NCBI RefSeq assembly: GCF_019456655.1 | Contig: NZ_CP080332.1 | Coordinates: 3,286,001-3,350,000 of the forward strand | Length of the DNA: 64,000 bases | Direction: 5' to 3' | Source: Mycolicibacterium diernhoferi | Lineage (GTDB): Bacteria > Actinomycetota > Actinomycetes > Mycobacteriales > Mycobacteriaceae | Part shown: positions 16,865-26,065 of the stretch, in pieces | How the letters are laid out: each line of letters begins with the position of its first letter | How positions within the stretch are numbered: the first letter of the stretch is position 1 | Notes under the pieces: generated by a model | Databases searched by the model: none | What the model was told of the DNA's origin: nothing | What the model saw: only the letters and a program-made list of their open reading frames with translations | Position numbers and translations under genes: made by a program

Positions 16865-18186
16865 CGCGAATCGTCCTTGGACCAGGTGTAGGGCTGCTCG
16901 GATACACCGCGGTCGCCCAGCATGAAGGCCCGGTGGTAGCGGCCGGCGCGGGCGATGGTGGCCAGCCAGGTCGCCACCGTACTGATGCGGTTGCGCACGC
17001 CGGTGAGAAACGCGATGTGGATGAACCCCCATCCCAGCCAGCCCAGGAACCCGGCGATGCGGATCGGACCGATCTGCAGCAGCGCGTTACCCCGGCTGAT
17101 GTAGGCCGCCGACCCCAGATCGCGGTATCGGTAACGGCGGCGCGGCTTACCGTCGAGGTCGCGGCGCACACAGGCGGCCACATGCAGCCCGCCCTGCATG
17201 GCGTTCTCTGCGACCCCGGGCAGATCTCCGCTGCCGACGAGATCGCCGACCACGAAGATCTCCGAGCGCCCGGGCACCGACAGGTCGGGAGCGACCATGA
17301 TGCGCCCGGAGTGGTCGGCGTCGGCACCGAGCACCTCGGCCACATGGCGTGCGAACGGCACCGCCTCCACGCCGGCGGTCCACAGCACCGTCCGCGCGGC
17401 GTACTGCTCCGCCGGTCCGCCGGCCTTGGGCGTCACGGTGACCCCGTCGCGGCCGACGTCGGTCACGTGCACACCCATGTGCAGTTCGACGCCGAGGTTC
17501 TGCAGCGTGCGGACGGCCTTGCCGGCCAGGCCCGGTGCGAAACTCTTGAGCACCCGGTCACCGCCGTCGAACAGCAGCACCCGGGCATCCTCGGGTGCGA
17601 TGCTGTGAAACTCGTTGGCCAGAGTGCGGGTTGCGACCTCGCGGATCTGGCCGGCGATCTCCACGCCGGTCGGTCCGCCCCCGGCGACCGCGAACGTCAG
17701 CCAACTGTCCCGCTCCGGTCCGGGTGCCAGCGTCTCGGCGATCTCGAACGCGGTGAACAGCCGCTGCCGGATGCACAGTGCGTCATCGAGGGTCTTCATC
17801 CCCGGCGCCCACTCGGCGAAATGCTCGTTGCCGAAGTAGGACTGCTTCATCCCCGCGGCGAGCACGAGTACGTCGTAGTCCAACGAGAAGGTGGTCTCGT
17901 CCGGGCGCATGGCTGTCACGGTGCGGGTGTCGGGGTCCAACCGGACCGCCTCGCCGAGCAGTGTCCGCACGTTGCGGTGCCGCGAAAGTTCTTCCCGCAG
18001 AGACCGGCTGATGTGCCCGATGCTCAGCGTCCCGGTGGCGCACTGATAGAGCAGCGGCTGAAAGAGATGCCCGGCAGCACGATCGAGCAGAGTGACGTCC
18101 ACATCGGCGCGACCGAGTCGACGGGCACAGAACAGGCCGCCGAAGCCGCCGCCGATGATGAGCACCTTCATACGATCCGCGCGCAT
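16861..18186 (-). CDS. Type II NADH dehydrogenase-like flavoprotein
   Basis: This is a 441-residue FAD/NAD(P)-dependent oxidoreductase of the NDH-2 family, which transfers electrons from NADH to menaquinone at the membrane. It has an N-terminal FAD site GGGFGGLFCARRL, a second dinucleotide site AVAGGGPTGVEIAG, the FLFQPLLYQ-like HLFQPLLYQCATG segment, and VVGDLVGSG with the FAD-binding Asp. A hydrophobic C-terminal section (GFLGWLGWGFIHIAFL) resembles the membrane anchor of mycobacterial Ndh. The start is uncertain: ATG at 18186 has AGGAG very close, while an ATG five codons later (18171) gives MKVLIIGGGFGG. Confidence 0.87.
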   Translation of the reverse strand: MRADRMKVLIIGGGFGGLFCARRLGRADVDVTLLDRAAGHLFQPLLYQCATGTLSIGHISRSLREELSRHRNVRTLLGEAVRLDPDTRTVTAMRPDETTFSLDYDVLVLAAGMKQSYFGNEHFAEWAPGMKTLDDALCIRQRLFTAFEIAETLAPGPERDSWLTFAVAGGGPTGVEIAGQIREVATRTLANEFHSIAPEDARVLLFDGGDRVLKSFAPGLAGKAVRTLQNLGVELHMGVHVTDVGRDGVTVTPKAGGPAEQYAARTVLWTAGVEAVPFARHVAEVLGADADHSGRIMVAPDLSVPGRSEIFVVGDLVGSGDLPGVAENAMQGGLHVAACVRRDLDGKPRRRYRYRDLGSAAYISRGNALLQIGPIRIAGFLGWLGWGFIHIAFLTGVRNRISTVATWLATIARAGRYHRAFMLGDRGVSEQPYTWSKDDSR

Positions 18187-18279
18187 CGCTCCTAGACTAG
18201 CCGCAATCCGGAGGCGGGCGATGCCATGTTTGCTAAGCAGAGCGCCAAATCAGCCCGGCCAGGTTAAGCTCCCCGACTG

Positions 18280-20451
18280 ATGACGACGACAACTGAATCC
18301 GGCCCCGAGGTCGCGCCCCCCACCGCGGACTCACCGCGCAGGCGCCGCCGCACGCTGTCCCGGATGAGCATCCAATCCAAATTGCTGGTCATGTTGTTGG
18401 CCACCAGCGTCCTTTCGGCGTTGGTTGTCGGCTTCATCGGCTACCAGTCGGGCCGGAGTTCGTTGCGGGACGCGGCGTTCAACCGGCTCGACGAGGTGCT
18501 CTCGGCGCAGACCCGTCAGCTGGAGGCGGAGTTCCGTTATTTGCGCGAGTCCCTCGTGATCTACACCCGCGGCTCCACCGCCATCGAAGCGGCCCGCGCG
18601 TTCACCGCCGGATTCGACCAGCTCGCCGACGCCACCATCACCCCGGCGCAGGAGAAGGCGATCGTCGACTATTACCAGACGGAGTACGCCGAGATCACCA
18701 GCGAGGCCACCGGCCAGGAAGTCGACGTCCGGGGCATGCTGCCCACGTCGAACGCGCAGAAGTACCTGCAGGCCCACTACATGGCCCCGTACCCGGACTG
18801 GAACGACGCGATCAAGGTCGACGACGCGCGGGACGGCAGCCCGTGGTCGGCGGCCAACGCCCGGTTCAACGATTTCTTCCGGCAGATCGTGCACCGGTTC
18901 AAATTCGAGGACGCCCTGCTGCTCGATACCCGGGGCAACGTGGTGTACTCCGCCTATAAGGCGGCCGATCTGGGCACCAACATCCTGTCCGGGCCGTACA
19001 GCGGCGGCGACCTGACCGATGCCTACCGCAAGGCGCTGGAGACCAACGTCGTCGACTACGTGGGCGTCACCGACTTCAGCAACTACCAGCCGTCGGCCGC
19101 ACCGACCGCCTGGATGATCTCCCCCATCGGCGCGAATGGCCGCATCGACGGTGTGCTGGCGCTGCAGTTCCCCACCGCCGGGGTCAACCGGATCATGACG
19201 ATGGAAGGCAAGTGGGAAGAGGCCGGCATGGGTGAGACCGGGGAAACATTCCTGGTCGGGCCGGATGGCCTGATGCGATCCAACTCTCGGCTGTTCGAGG
19301 AGGATCCCGAGGAGTTCGAGACGCGGGCCGTCGAAGCCGGAACCCCGCCGGATGTCGCGAGGCAGTCGCTGCAGGCGGGCACCAACATCCTGATGCAGCC
19401 GGTCAGCGACGAGGCCACCCGCCGGGCGTTGAAGGGCCAGACCGGCACCATCATCGAAGAGGACTACCTGGCCCATGAGGCGCTGCAGGCCTATGCGCCG
19501 GTCGACCTTCCCGGCCTGGATTGGGTGATCATCGCCAATATCGACACCGAGGAAGCCTTCGCGCCGGTGTCGTCGTTCACCCGCAACCTGGTGCTGTCGA
19601 CGGCGGCGATGATCTTCCTCGTCTCGATCGCCGCGATGCTGTTGGCCCGGTTGTTCATCCGGCCGATCCGGCGCCTGGAAGCCGGCGCCCAGCAGATCAG
19701 TTCCGGGGACTACGGGGTCACGGTACCGGTCCACTCCAAGGACGAATTCGGTGATCTCACCGTCGCTTTCAACGATATGAGCCGCAACCTCGCGATCAAG
19801 GAGGACCTGCTCAACGAGCAGCGTCAGGAGAACAACCGGCTGTTGCTGTCGCTGATGCCAGAGCAGGTGGTGGCTCGGTATCGCGAAGGCGAGGAGACCA
19901 TCGCCCAGGATCATCAGAACGTCACGGTGATCTACGCCGGTATCTCCGGCATGGACGAACTGGCCGCGGATCTGAGCGCCGGCGAAGGTCTGGAACTGGT
20001 CAACCGGCTGGTCCGGCAATTCGATGCGGCGGCCGAGAGTCTGGGCGTGGAGAAGGTCCGCACCTTGCACAACGGCTATCTGGCCAGCTGCGGGGTGAGC
20101 GTGCCCCGGTTGGACAATGTGCGGCGCACCGTGGACTTCGCCATCGAGATGCAGCGCATCATCGATCGTTTCAACAGTGAAACCGGTAACCGGCTCAAGT
20201 TGCGGGCGGGCATCGACACCGGCACGGTCACCAGCGGGCTCATCGGGCGTTCCAGCCTGGCCTACGACATGTGGGGCTCCACAGTCGATCTGGCCAACAG
20301 CGTGCAGAGCGGTTCGCCGCAACCCGGCGTGTACGTGACCTCGCGGGTCTATGACGCGATGAACGACACCCGGCAGTTCGCTCCGGTCGACGCGGTCGAT
20401 GTGTCGGGTCGTACCGAGCCGGTATGGCGCCTGTCGGAGCACCGGGCATGA
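18280..20451 (+). CDS. Membrane receptor with degenerate class III nucleotide cyclase domain (Rv2435c-like)
   Basis: This 723-residue protein has a cytoplasmic N-terminus, a first membrane helix (about 37-53), a large extracytoplasmic Cache-like sensor (about 55-435), a second helix (about 435-460), a HAMP linker (about 463-512) and a class III cyclase homology domain (about 545-710). The catalytic set is altered: the first metal-binding Asp is Gly554 (VIYAGISG), the second is Asn598 (LHNGYLAS), and the transition-state Asn/Arg pair is Asp670/Ser674. The substrate-specifying Lys592 remains. Ordinary cyclase activity is therefore unlikely. Length, architecture and the following gene match Rv2435c/Rv2434c. 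The stop overlaps the next ATG (ATGA). Confidence 0.9.
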   Translation: MTTTTESGPEVAPPTADSPRRRRRTLSRMSIQSKLLVMLLATSVLSALVVGFIGYQSGRSSLRDAAFNRLDEVLSAQTRQLEAEFRYLRESLVIYTRGSTAIEAARAFTAGFDQLADATITPAQEKAIVDYYQTEYAEITSEATGQEVDVRGMLPTSNAQKYLQAHYMAPYPDWNDAIKVDDARDGSPWSAANARFNDFFRQIVHRFKFEDALLLDTRGNVVYSAYKAADLGTNILSGPYSGGDLTDAYRKALETNVVDYVGVTDFSNYQPSAAPTAWMISPIGANGRIDGVLALQFPTAGVNRIMTMEGKWEEAGMGETGETFLVGPDGLMRSNSRLFEEDPEEFETRAVEAGTPPDVARQSLQAGTNILMQPVSDEATRRALKGQTGTIIEEDYLAHEALQAYAPVDLPGLDWVIIANIDTEEAFAPVSSFTRNLVLSTAAMIFLVSIAAMLLARLFIRPIRRLEAGAQQISSGDYGVTVPVHSKDEFGDLTVAFNDMSRNLAIKEDLLNEQRQENNRLLLSLMPEQVVARYREGEETIAQDHQNVTVIYAGISGMDELAADLSAGEGLELVNRLVRQFDAAAESLGVEKVRTLHNGYLASCGVSVPRLDNVRRTVDFAIEMQRIIDRFNSETGNRLKLRAGIDTGTVTSGLIGRSSLAYDMWGSTVDLANSVQSGSPQPGVYVTSRVYDAMNDTRQFAPVDAVDVSGRTEPVWRLSEHRA

Positions 20452-21857
20452 GCGACCTGCTGGACACGCCCTGGTTCTACTGGGCCCTCGGGGTGTCGCT
20501 CGGGCTGCCCGTCGCCCTGATCGTGTTGACCGAGATCCGTAATGCCCTGATACGGCGCGGAAGTGGACTGGCCGGTGCAGTCGGGCTGGTGCGCAACTTC
20601 ATCGTGCCGCTCGGCGCGCTGCTGCTGTTGTTGGTCAAGGCCAACGAGGTGTCCGCCGAGGCCACCCCGGTGCGGGTGATCGCCACCGCGTTCGGCTTCA
20701 TGGTGCTGATCCTGCTGCTGTCCGGGTTCAACGCCACGCTGTTCCAAGGAGCGCCAGAAGGCTCCTGGCGCAAGCGGATTCCGTCGATCTTCCTGGACGT
20801 GACCCGCTTCGTCGTCATCGCGATCGGCCTGGCGCTGATCCTGTCCTACGTGTGGGGCGCCGATGTGGGCGGACTGTTCACCGCGCTCGGCGTCACCTCG
20901 ATCGTGCTCGGCCTGGCACTGCAGAACGCGGTCGGCCAGATCGTGTCCGGTCTGCTGCTGTTGTTCGAGCAGCCCTTCCAGCTCGGCGACTGGCTGGACA
21001 CCCCGTCGGCGCGCGGCCGGGTGGTCGAAGTGAACTGGCGGGCAACCCATATCGACACCGGTGGCGGCGGTCTGCAGATCATGCCCAACTCGGTGCTGGC
21101 GGCGGCGTCGTTCACCAATCTCAGCCGACCGGCCGATGCGTATTCCATTTCTGTCACCAGCGTCTTCGGGCTGCAGGATGCGCCCGACGAGGTGTGCGCG
21201 ATGCTGGCCCGGGTGGCGGGCACCCTGCCGCAGGTGCGGCCCGACGCCACTGCGAAAGCGGTTGCCGTGGGCGGGCAGGAGTACAAGACGACGATCCCGC
21301 TGCGGTCGCCGGCCGACGCCGGGGCGGCCCGCGCGACCTTCCTGCGCTGGATCTGGTACGCGTCGCGGCGTGCCGAGCTGCATCTCGACGAGGCCGAGGA
21401 TGACTTCGCCGGTCCCGAACGGGTCGCCGATGCGATGCGCGTGGTGGCCACCTCACTGCGACTCAACCCGAGTGAGCTCGCCGAGATCGCCCCGCATATC
21501 CGGGTGACCCGGTACGGAACCGATGAGACGGTGCAGGTTCAGGGCGAGGTGCCGGCCAGGATGACGTTCGTGGTGGGCGGCCGGATCCGGGTCGTCAGCC
21601 GCCGGGAGGACGGTTCGGTGGTGGTCGTCGGCACGTTGGAGTCCGGCGATTTCCTCGGCCAGACGACGCTGACGCGGGAACCGGTGCTCGCCGGCGCGCA
21701 CGCGCTCGACGAGACCACCGTGCTGCAGATCGAACGCGATCAGCTCGAGGCCCTCGTCATGCGCAAGCCGGCGCTGCTGCACGAGATCGGCCGTGCGATC
21801 GAGGAACGCCGGGAGACGACGCGGCGCGTGCTGGCCGCGGTGGACTCCGCCCAGTAA
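20448..21857 (+). CDS. MscS-like channel with C-terminal cyclic-nucleotide-binding-like domain (Rv2434c-like)
   Basis: This is a 469-residue membrane protein. Four N-terminal helices precede the MscS pore helix (GVTSIVLGLALQNAVGQIVSG) and the beta domain that begins LLLLFEQPFQLGDWLD. The last 110 residues fold like a CNB domain (RVTRYGTDETVQVQGE... to the C helix). In the phosphate-binding cassette the usual Glu and Arg are not recognisable; the segment reads GDFLGQTTLTREPVLAGAHA. The ATG at 20448 overlaps the stop of the cyclase-like gene, so a longer upstream start is rejected. It probably gates in response to membrane tension and a signal from the partner receptor. A hairpin follows the stop. 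Confidence 0.9.
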   Translation: MSDLLDTPWFYWALGVSLGLPVALIVLTEIRNALIRRGSGLAGAVGLVRNFIVPLGALLLLLVKANEVSAEATPVRVIATAFGFMVLILLLSGFNATLFQGAPEGSWRKRIPSIFLDVTRFVVIAIGLALILSYVWGADVGGLFTALGVTSIVLGLALQNAVGQIVSGLLLLFEQPFQLGDWLDTPSARGRVVEVNWRATHIDTGGGGLQIMPNSVLAAASFTNLSRPADAYSISVTSVFGLQDAPDEVCAMLARVAGTLPQVRPDATAKAVAVGGQEYKTTIPLRSPADAGAARATFLRWIWYASRRAELHLDEAEDDFAGPERVADAMRVVATSLRLNPSELAEIAPHIRVTRYGTDETVQVQGEVPARMTFVVGGRIRVVSRREDGSVVVVGTLESGDFLGQTTLTREPVLAGAHALDETTVLQIERDQLEALVMRKPALLHEIGRAIEERRETTRRVLAAVDSAQ

Positions 21858-21863
21858 CGGCGA

Positions 21864-21881
21864 AACCCCTGGCACGGGGTT
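21864..21881 (+). terminator. Hairpin after the MscS-CNB gene
   Basis: AACCCC and GGGGTT pair perfectly across TGGCAC, seven bases after the stop codon. No T-run follows. It probably ends the cyclase-channel transcript before the mycolyltransferase promoter. Confidence 0.5.
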
Positions 21882-22020
21882 CGGGTAGCGGCCGACAGGG
21901 TCTCAACCCCGAGTCGCAATCGTTAGCAACCCGCGATCTGGGCGCGCCGCGCTGTTACGCGTGTGACTGGTGTGGTGCATGGTCAACTACCTCACGAAGA
22001 AAGCAACGGCGATTGCTTAA

Positions 22021-23046
<1,026 letters not shown>

Positions 23047-23070
23047 TGCGCGTCTGAATCACCAAAACCC

Positions 23071-23107
23071 AGGAAGCCTGCCGTCTCCCCCGAACGGCAG
23101 GCTTCCT
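23071..23107 (+). terminator. Strong intrinsic terminator after the mycolyltransferase gene
   Basis: A perfect 14-bp stem (AGGAAGCCTGCCGT with ACGGCAGGCTTCCT) surrounds a nine-base loop and is followed by GCTTTT. It lies 25 bases after the stop. Confidence 0.85.
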
Positions 23108-23201
23108 GCTTTTGTGCGCAGGATCAGCCATCGGACGAAAAGGAAACCCACCGGCCGATGGTTCACCGGTGCATCATCGGCGGCAGCCTTACAGTGAGCC
23201 G

Positions 23202-23645
23202 ATGTCAGCCGATGACGAGCCGGCCCCGGCCCTGCACGTCCAGCATCGTGTCGATCCCGGCGCACTCGCGCTGGCCACCGTCGGTGGTGCCGTCGCCTTC
23301 ATCTTCGCCGGTGAGGACTGGGATGTGCTGGCGGTCGTCATCGGGCTGATGTTGCTGTTGATCCTGCTGGCCCACCATCATCCCGCGCCGACCGGCCGCA
23401 CCCCGCGTGCCTGGTTGCTGCGCGGCGCATTCGGGGCCACCACCGGATTGGCGTTCTCGATAGCCGTCGCCCCGGCGATCCAGTTCGGTGTCATCGGTCC
23501 CTACTTCCACACCGAAGACGACGAGGGCTACTCATTCGACGCGTGGAACACCACCGTGGTGTTGTCCGTGGTCTGGTTGGCCGCCGCCGTACTGCTGGCC
23601 GTGTTCGAACCGCGGATCGCGCGGTGGCTGGACCGGGCGCGGTAG
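23202..23645 (+). CDS. Small membrane protein, function unknown
   Basis: This is a 147-residue protein with four predicted helices: about 21-36, 42-57, 75-95 and 118-137. The loop between the third and fourth is acidic (FHTEDDEGYSFDAW). No family was recognised. The ATG giving MSADDEPAP was selected because an upstream in-frame start would run into the terminator region. It is transcribed towards the PAS-ANTAR gene and ends 24 bases from it. Confidence 0.7.
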   Translation: MSADDEPAPALHVQHRVDPGALALATVGGAVAFIFAGEDWDVLAVVIGLMLLLILLAHHHPAPTGRTPRAWLLRGAFGATTGLAFSIAVAPAIQFGVIGPYFHTEDDEGYSFDAWNTTVVLSVVWLAAAVLLAVFEPRIARWLDRAR

Positions 23646-23669
23646 CTCACCGGTCATGCCCGCCGGGCG

Positions 23670-24365
23670 TCACGCCCCGGATGCGTCGTCGCCGGTCCGG
23701 GCCTCGGATGCTGCGATCCGCAGGTGCGCCGTCATGAGCAGGTTGTCGAACGTCTCCCGGTCGGGAAGCTGTTGCCCTCCACCGACACACCTGAAATCCG
23801 ACATCAACTGCTCGGCGAGGGCACGGAGCTTGACGTTGCTCTCCTGCGATCGCCACCGCAACAGATCGAACGCGGCGTCCGCGTCGATGCGGTACACCAC
23901 GCTCAGAACCCCTTTGGCCTGCTCGATGACGGCGCGCTGATCGGTGATCTCGGCGACGGCCGCGCTGATCAACTTCTCGCGTCCCGGGGTGACATCGATG
24001 TAGAACCCGTGGGTCCCGACGACCCCGTGGTCGTCCTTGATCGGCTGGCTGACGACCAGGACCTCGCGGATCTCCCCTGCGACAGTGATGATCCGATGCC
24101 GCGTGCAGAAAGCCCTGTGTGTCACCAGAATCTGCCCCAAGGTCGCGGCGACCTGCTCGCGGTCCTCGGAATGCTTGTGCCCGAGCACCATCTGGGTGGT
24201 CGGCGCAGCGGTGCCGGGCTCGTACCCGTGCATGATCTCGACTTCCGGTGACCACTCCCACCGTTCGTCGGCAAAGTAGAACCGGTACCAGCCGACGCGC
24301 TGCGGAATGCCACCCGCCAGTGCCTGCTCTACCGGTGTCACCTCGACTGCGTCACCCGCGCCCAC
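23670..24365 (-). CDS. PAS-ANTAR RNA-binding antiterminator
   Basis: This is a 231-residue cytoplasmic regulator. The N-terminal half is a PAS fold (YRFYFADERWEWSPEVEIMHGYEPG...), and the last part is an ANTAR domain (about 135-195) with the typical helical signature QRAVIEQAKGVLSVVYRIDADAAFDLL (quoted in part), including the conserved Ala/Leu spacing. ANTAR proteins bind paired hairpins in nascent RNA and prevent termination in response to a signal sensed by PAS, GAF or phosphorylation. The start is a GTG (MGAGDAVEV). Target RNAs are not obvious nearby. The 231-base gap upstream, before the aldehyde dehydrogenase gene, shows no other gene. Confidence 0.88.
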   Translation of the reverse strand: MGAGDAVEVTPVEQALAGGIPQRVGWYRFYFADERWEWSPEVEIMHGYEPGTAAPTTQMVLGHKHSEDREQVAATLGQILVTHRAFCTRHRIITVAGEIREVLVVSQPIKDDHGVVGTHGFYIDVTPGREKLISAAVAEITDQRAVIEQAKGVLSVVYRIDADAAFDLLRWRSQESNVKLRALAEQLMSDFRCVGGGQQLPDRETFDNLLMTAHLRIAASEARTGDDASGA

Positions 24366-24596
24366 GACAGCAAACAGTAGCGGATCGGGGCGCCCGAACC
24401 GCGGTGAGCGGTGGACTCAGGGTCCCGCTGTTGCTTAACGCGACTGCGCCCTCTGGCGAGTCCACCTGGCGGAGACCAGCGCAGCCGACCGACAAAACCG
24501 CCTGCAGAAGGAGTCCCCGGCACGCGGCGAAGTAAACCTGACCGAGCGGAAACGCCGTAACCACTCAACGACAACCCCGTTCGGATCGAGCGGTTT

Positions 24597-26054
24597 TCAG
24601 GAAGGACGAAAGGAGTCGTGCGCAGCACGCGGTGCGTGCTTGACCATGATGTGCCGCGCCACGGTGTACTCGGCCACCGCGGCCTGGCTCATGTCCTTCC
24701 CGAACCCACTGGCCTTCACTCCGCCGTGCGGCGCCTCTGACGCGATCGGCAGGTGGTCGTTGACCCACGTCACACCGGCCTCGATGGCGTGCGCGGTGCG
24801 CAGCGCGCGCGCCACATCGGAGGTCCAGACCGAGGATGCCAGACCGTAACGGGAGTCGTTGGCCAGCCGGACCGCCTCCGCCTCGTCGTGGAACGGCAGA
24901 ACCACCAGCACCGGCCCGAAAACCTCATCCTGGACGATCTCGGAAGACTGCTCGGCACCGGTGATCAGGGTGGGCGGGTAATAGGCGCCCGGACCGTCCG
25001 GGAGCACACCGCCGGCACGGACCGTGGCGCCCGCCGCGACGGCGCGCTCGACGAAACCGTGGACCCGGGTGCGATGTTCGGCGCCGATCAGCGGACCGAT
25101 ATCGGTCGACGGATCGTGCGGGTCGCCGACCCGGATCGCGCCGAACGCGGCGGCGAGGCGGTCGACGAGGTCATCGACGATCGACTCGTGTGCATACACC
25201 CGGGTTGCCGCAGTGCAGTCCTGCCCGGAGTTGTACGTCGCGCCCATCGCGATACCGTGCGCCGCGTCATCGAGATGGGCGTCCTCGAACACCAGACACG
25301 GTGCCTTTCCGCCGAGTTCGAGATGCACCCGCGCACCGCGCAGCGAGGCGGTCGACATCACCTGACGTCCGGCACGCGTGGAGCCGGTGATGGAGACGAG
25401 TTGCACGCGCTCATCGGCGACCAGCGCCTCACCGACAGTCTGGTCGCCGGTCACCACCTCCAGCACGCCCGGCGGAATGCCGGCCTCGACGGCCAGCTGG
25501 GCGATGTAGAGCGTGCTCGTCGGTGTCGTCGGTGCGGGTTTGATGACGATGGTGTTGCCTGCGGCCAGGGCAGGCCCGATCTTCCACAGCCCCATGATCA
25601 TCGGGAAGTTCCACGGCGCGATCCCCACCACCGGCCCCACCGGCCTGCGCACGATCATGGAGGTGTACCCCTCGCTGAGCAGGCCCGCGCCGGTCTCCTC
25701 CAGCGAGCGTCCGGCACCGGCGAAGAACCTCAGATTGTCTGTGCCGAAGGGAAGTTCGCCGTCCCGGAAGACGGCTACGGGCTTGCCGGTTTCGGCCACC
25801 TCGATCGCGGTGAGCTCGGCGGCGTGCGCGTCGATGAGATCGGCCCAGCGCAACAGGATCCGGGCCCGTTCCCCCGCCGTGCGCCGCGACCAGTCCGGGA
25901 AGGCCTCCGCCGCGGCGGTGACGGCCTGTTCGGCCTCTTCGACGGTCGCCTCCACGAGGGTGGCCGTCGGTTCCCCGGTCGCCGGATCGATCAGGATCCG
26001 CTCGGTGCCGGAACCGGCGACTCGTTCACCCCGATGGAATCGTCCTGCGGTCAT
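24597..26054 (-). CDS. NAD-dependent aldehyde dehydrogenase, gamma-aminobutyraldehyde type
   Basis: This is a 485-residue ALDH-superfamily enzyme. The catalytic Cys is in SGQDCTAATRVYA, the general-base Glu in LELGGK, and the cofactor motif is SITGSTRAG. The NSGQDCTA stretch and the C-terminal SEAPHGGVKASGFGKDMS closely resemble E. coli YdcW/PatD, which oxidises 4-aminobutyraldehyde from putrescine. The start at ATG 26054 has GGAG seven bases upstream; ATG 26060 has no room for a ribosome site. It follows the flavin amine oxidase gene by 11 bases in the same direction, so oxidation of an amine to aldehyde and then acid is likely. Confidence 0.9.
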   Translation of the reverse strand: MTAGRFHRGERVAGSGTERILIDPATGEPTATLVEATVEEAEQAVTAAAEAFPDWSRRTAGERARILLRWADLIDAHAAELTAIEVAETGKPVAVFRDGELPFGTDNLRFFAGAGRSLEETGAGLLSEGYTSMIVRRPVGPVVGIAPWNFPMIMGLWKIGPALAAGNTIVIKPAPTTPTSTLYIAQLAVEAGIPPGVLEVVTGDQTVGEALVADERVQLVSITGSTRAGRQVMSTASLRGARVHLELGGKAPCLVFEDAHLDDAAHGIAMGATYNSGQDCTAATRVYAHESIVDDLVDRLAAAFGAIRVGDPHDPSTDIGPLIGAEHRTRVHGFVERAVAAGATVRAGGVLPDGPGAYYPPTLITGAEQSSEIVQDEVFGPVLVVLPFHDEAEAVRLANDSRYGLASSVWTSDVARALRTAHAIEAGVTWVNDHLPIASEAPHGGVKASGFGKDMSQAAVAEYTVARHIMVKHAPRAAHDSFRPS

Positions 26055-26065
26055 GCGCATACTCC

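Noticed and set aside
18331..20442. A 703-codon minus-strand frame opposite the cyclase-like gene
   Set aside because: Translation is Arg/His/Gln/Val-rich with no domain; the plus strand encodes HAMP and cyclase motifs.
20448..21857. Channel gene starting upstream at 20424
   Set aside because: That start would overlap the cyclase-like gene by 28 bases, while the ATGA junction at 20448 is a standard coupled start.
24366..24596. Possible gene in the gap between the ANTAR and aldehyde dehydrogenase genes
   Set aside because: Frames found here are short, lack ribosome sites and overlap the ends of the flanking genes.
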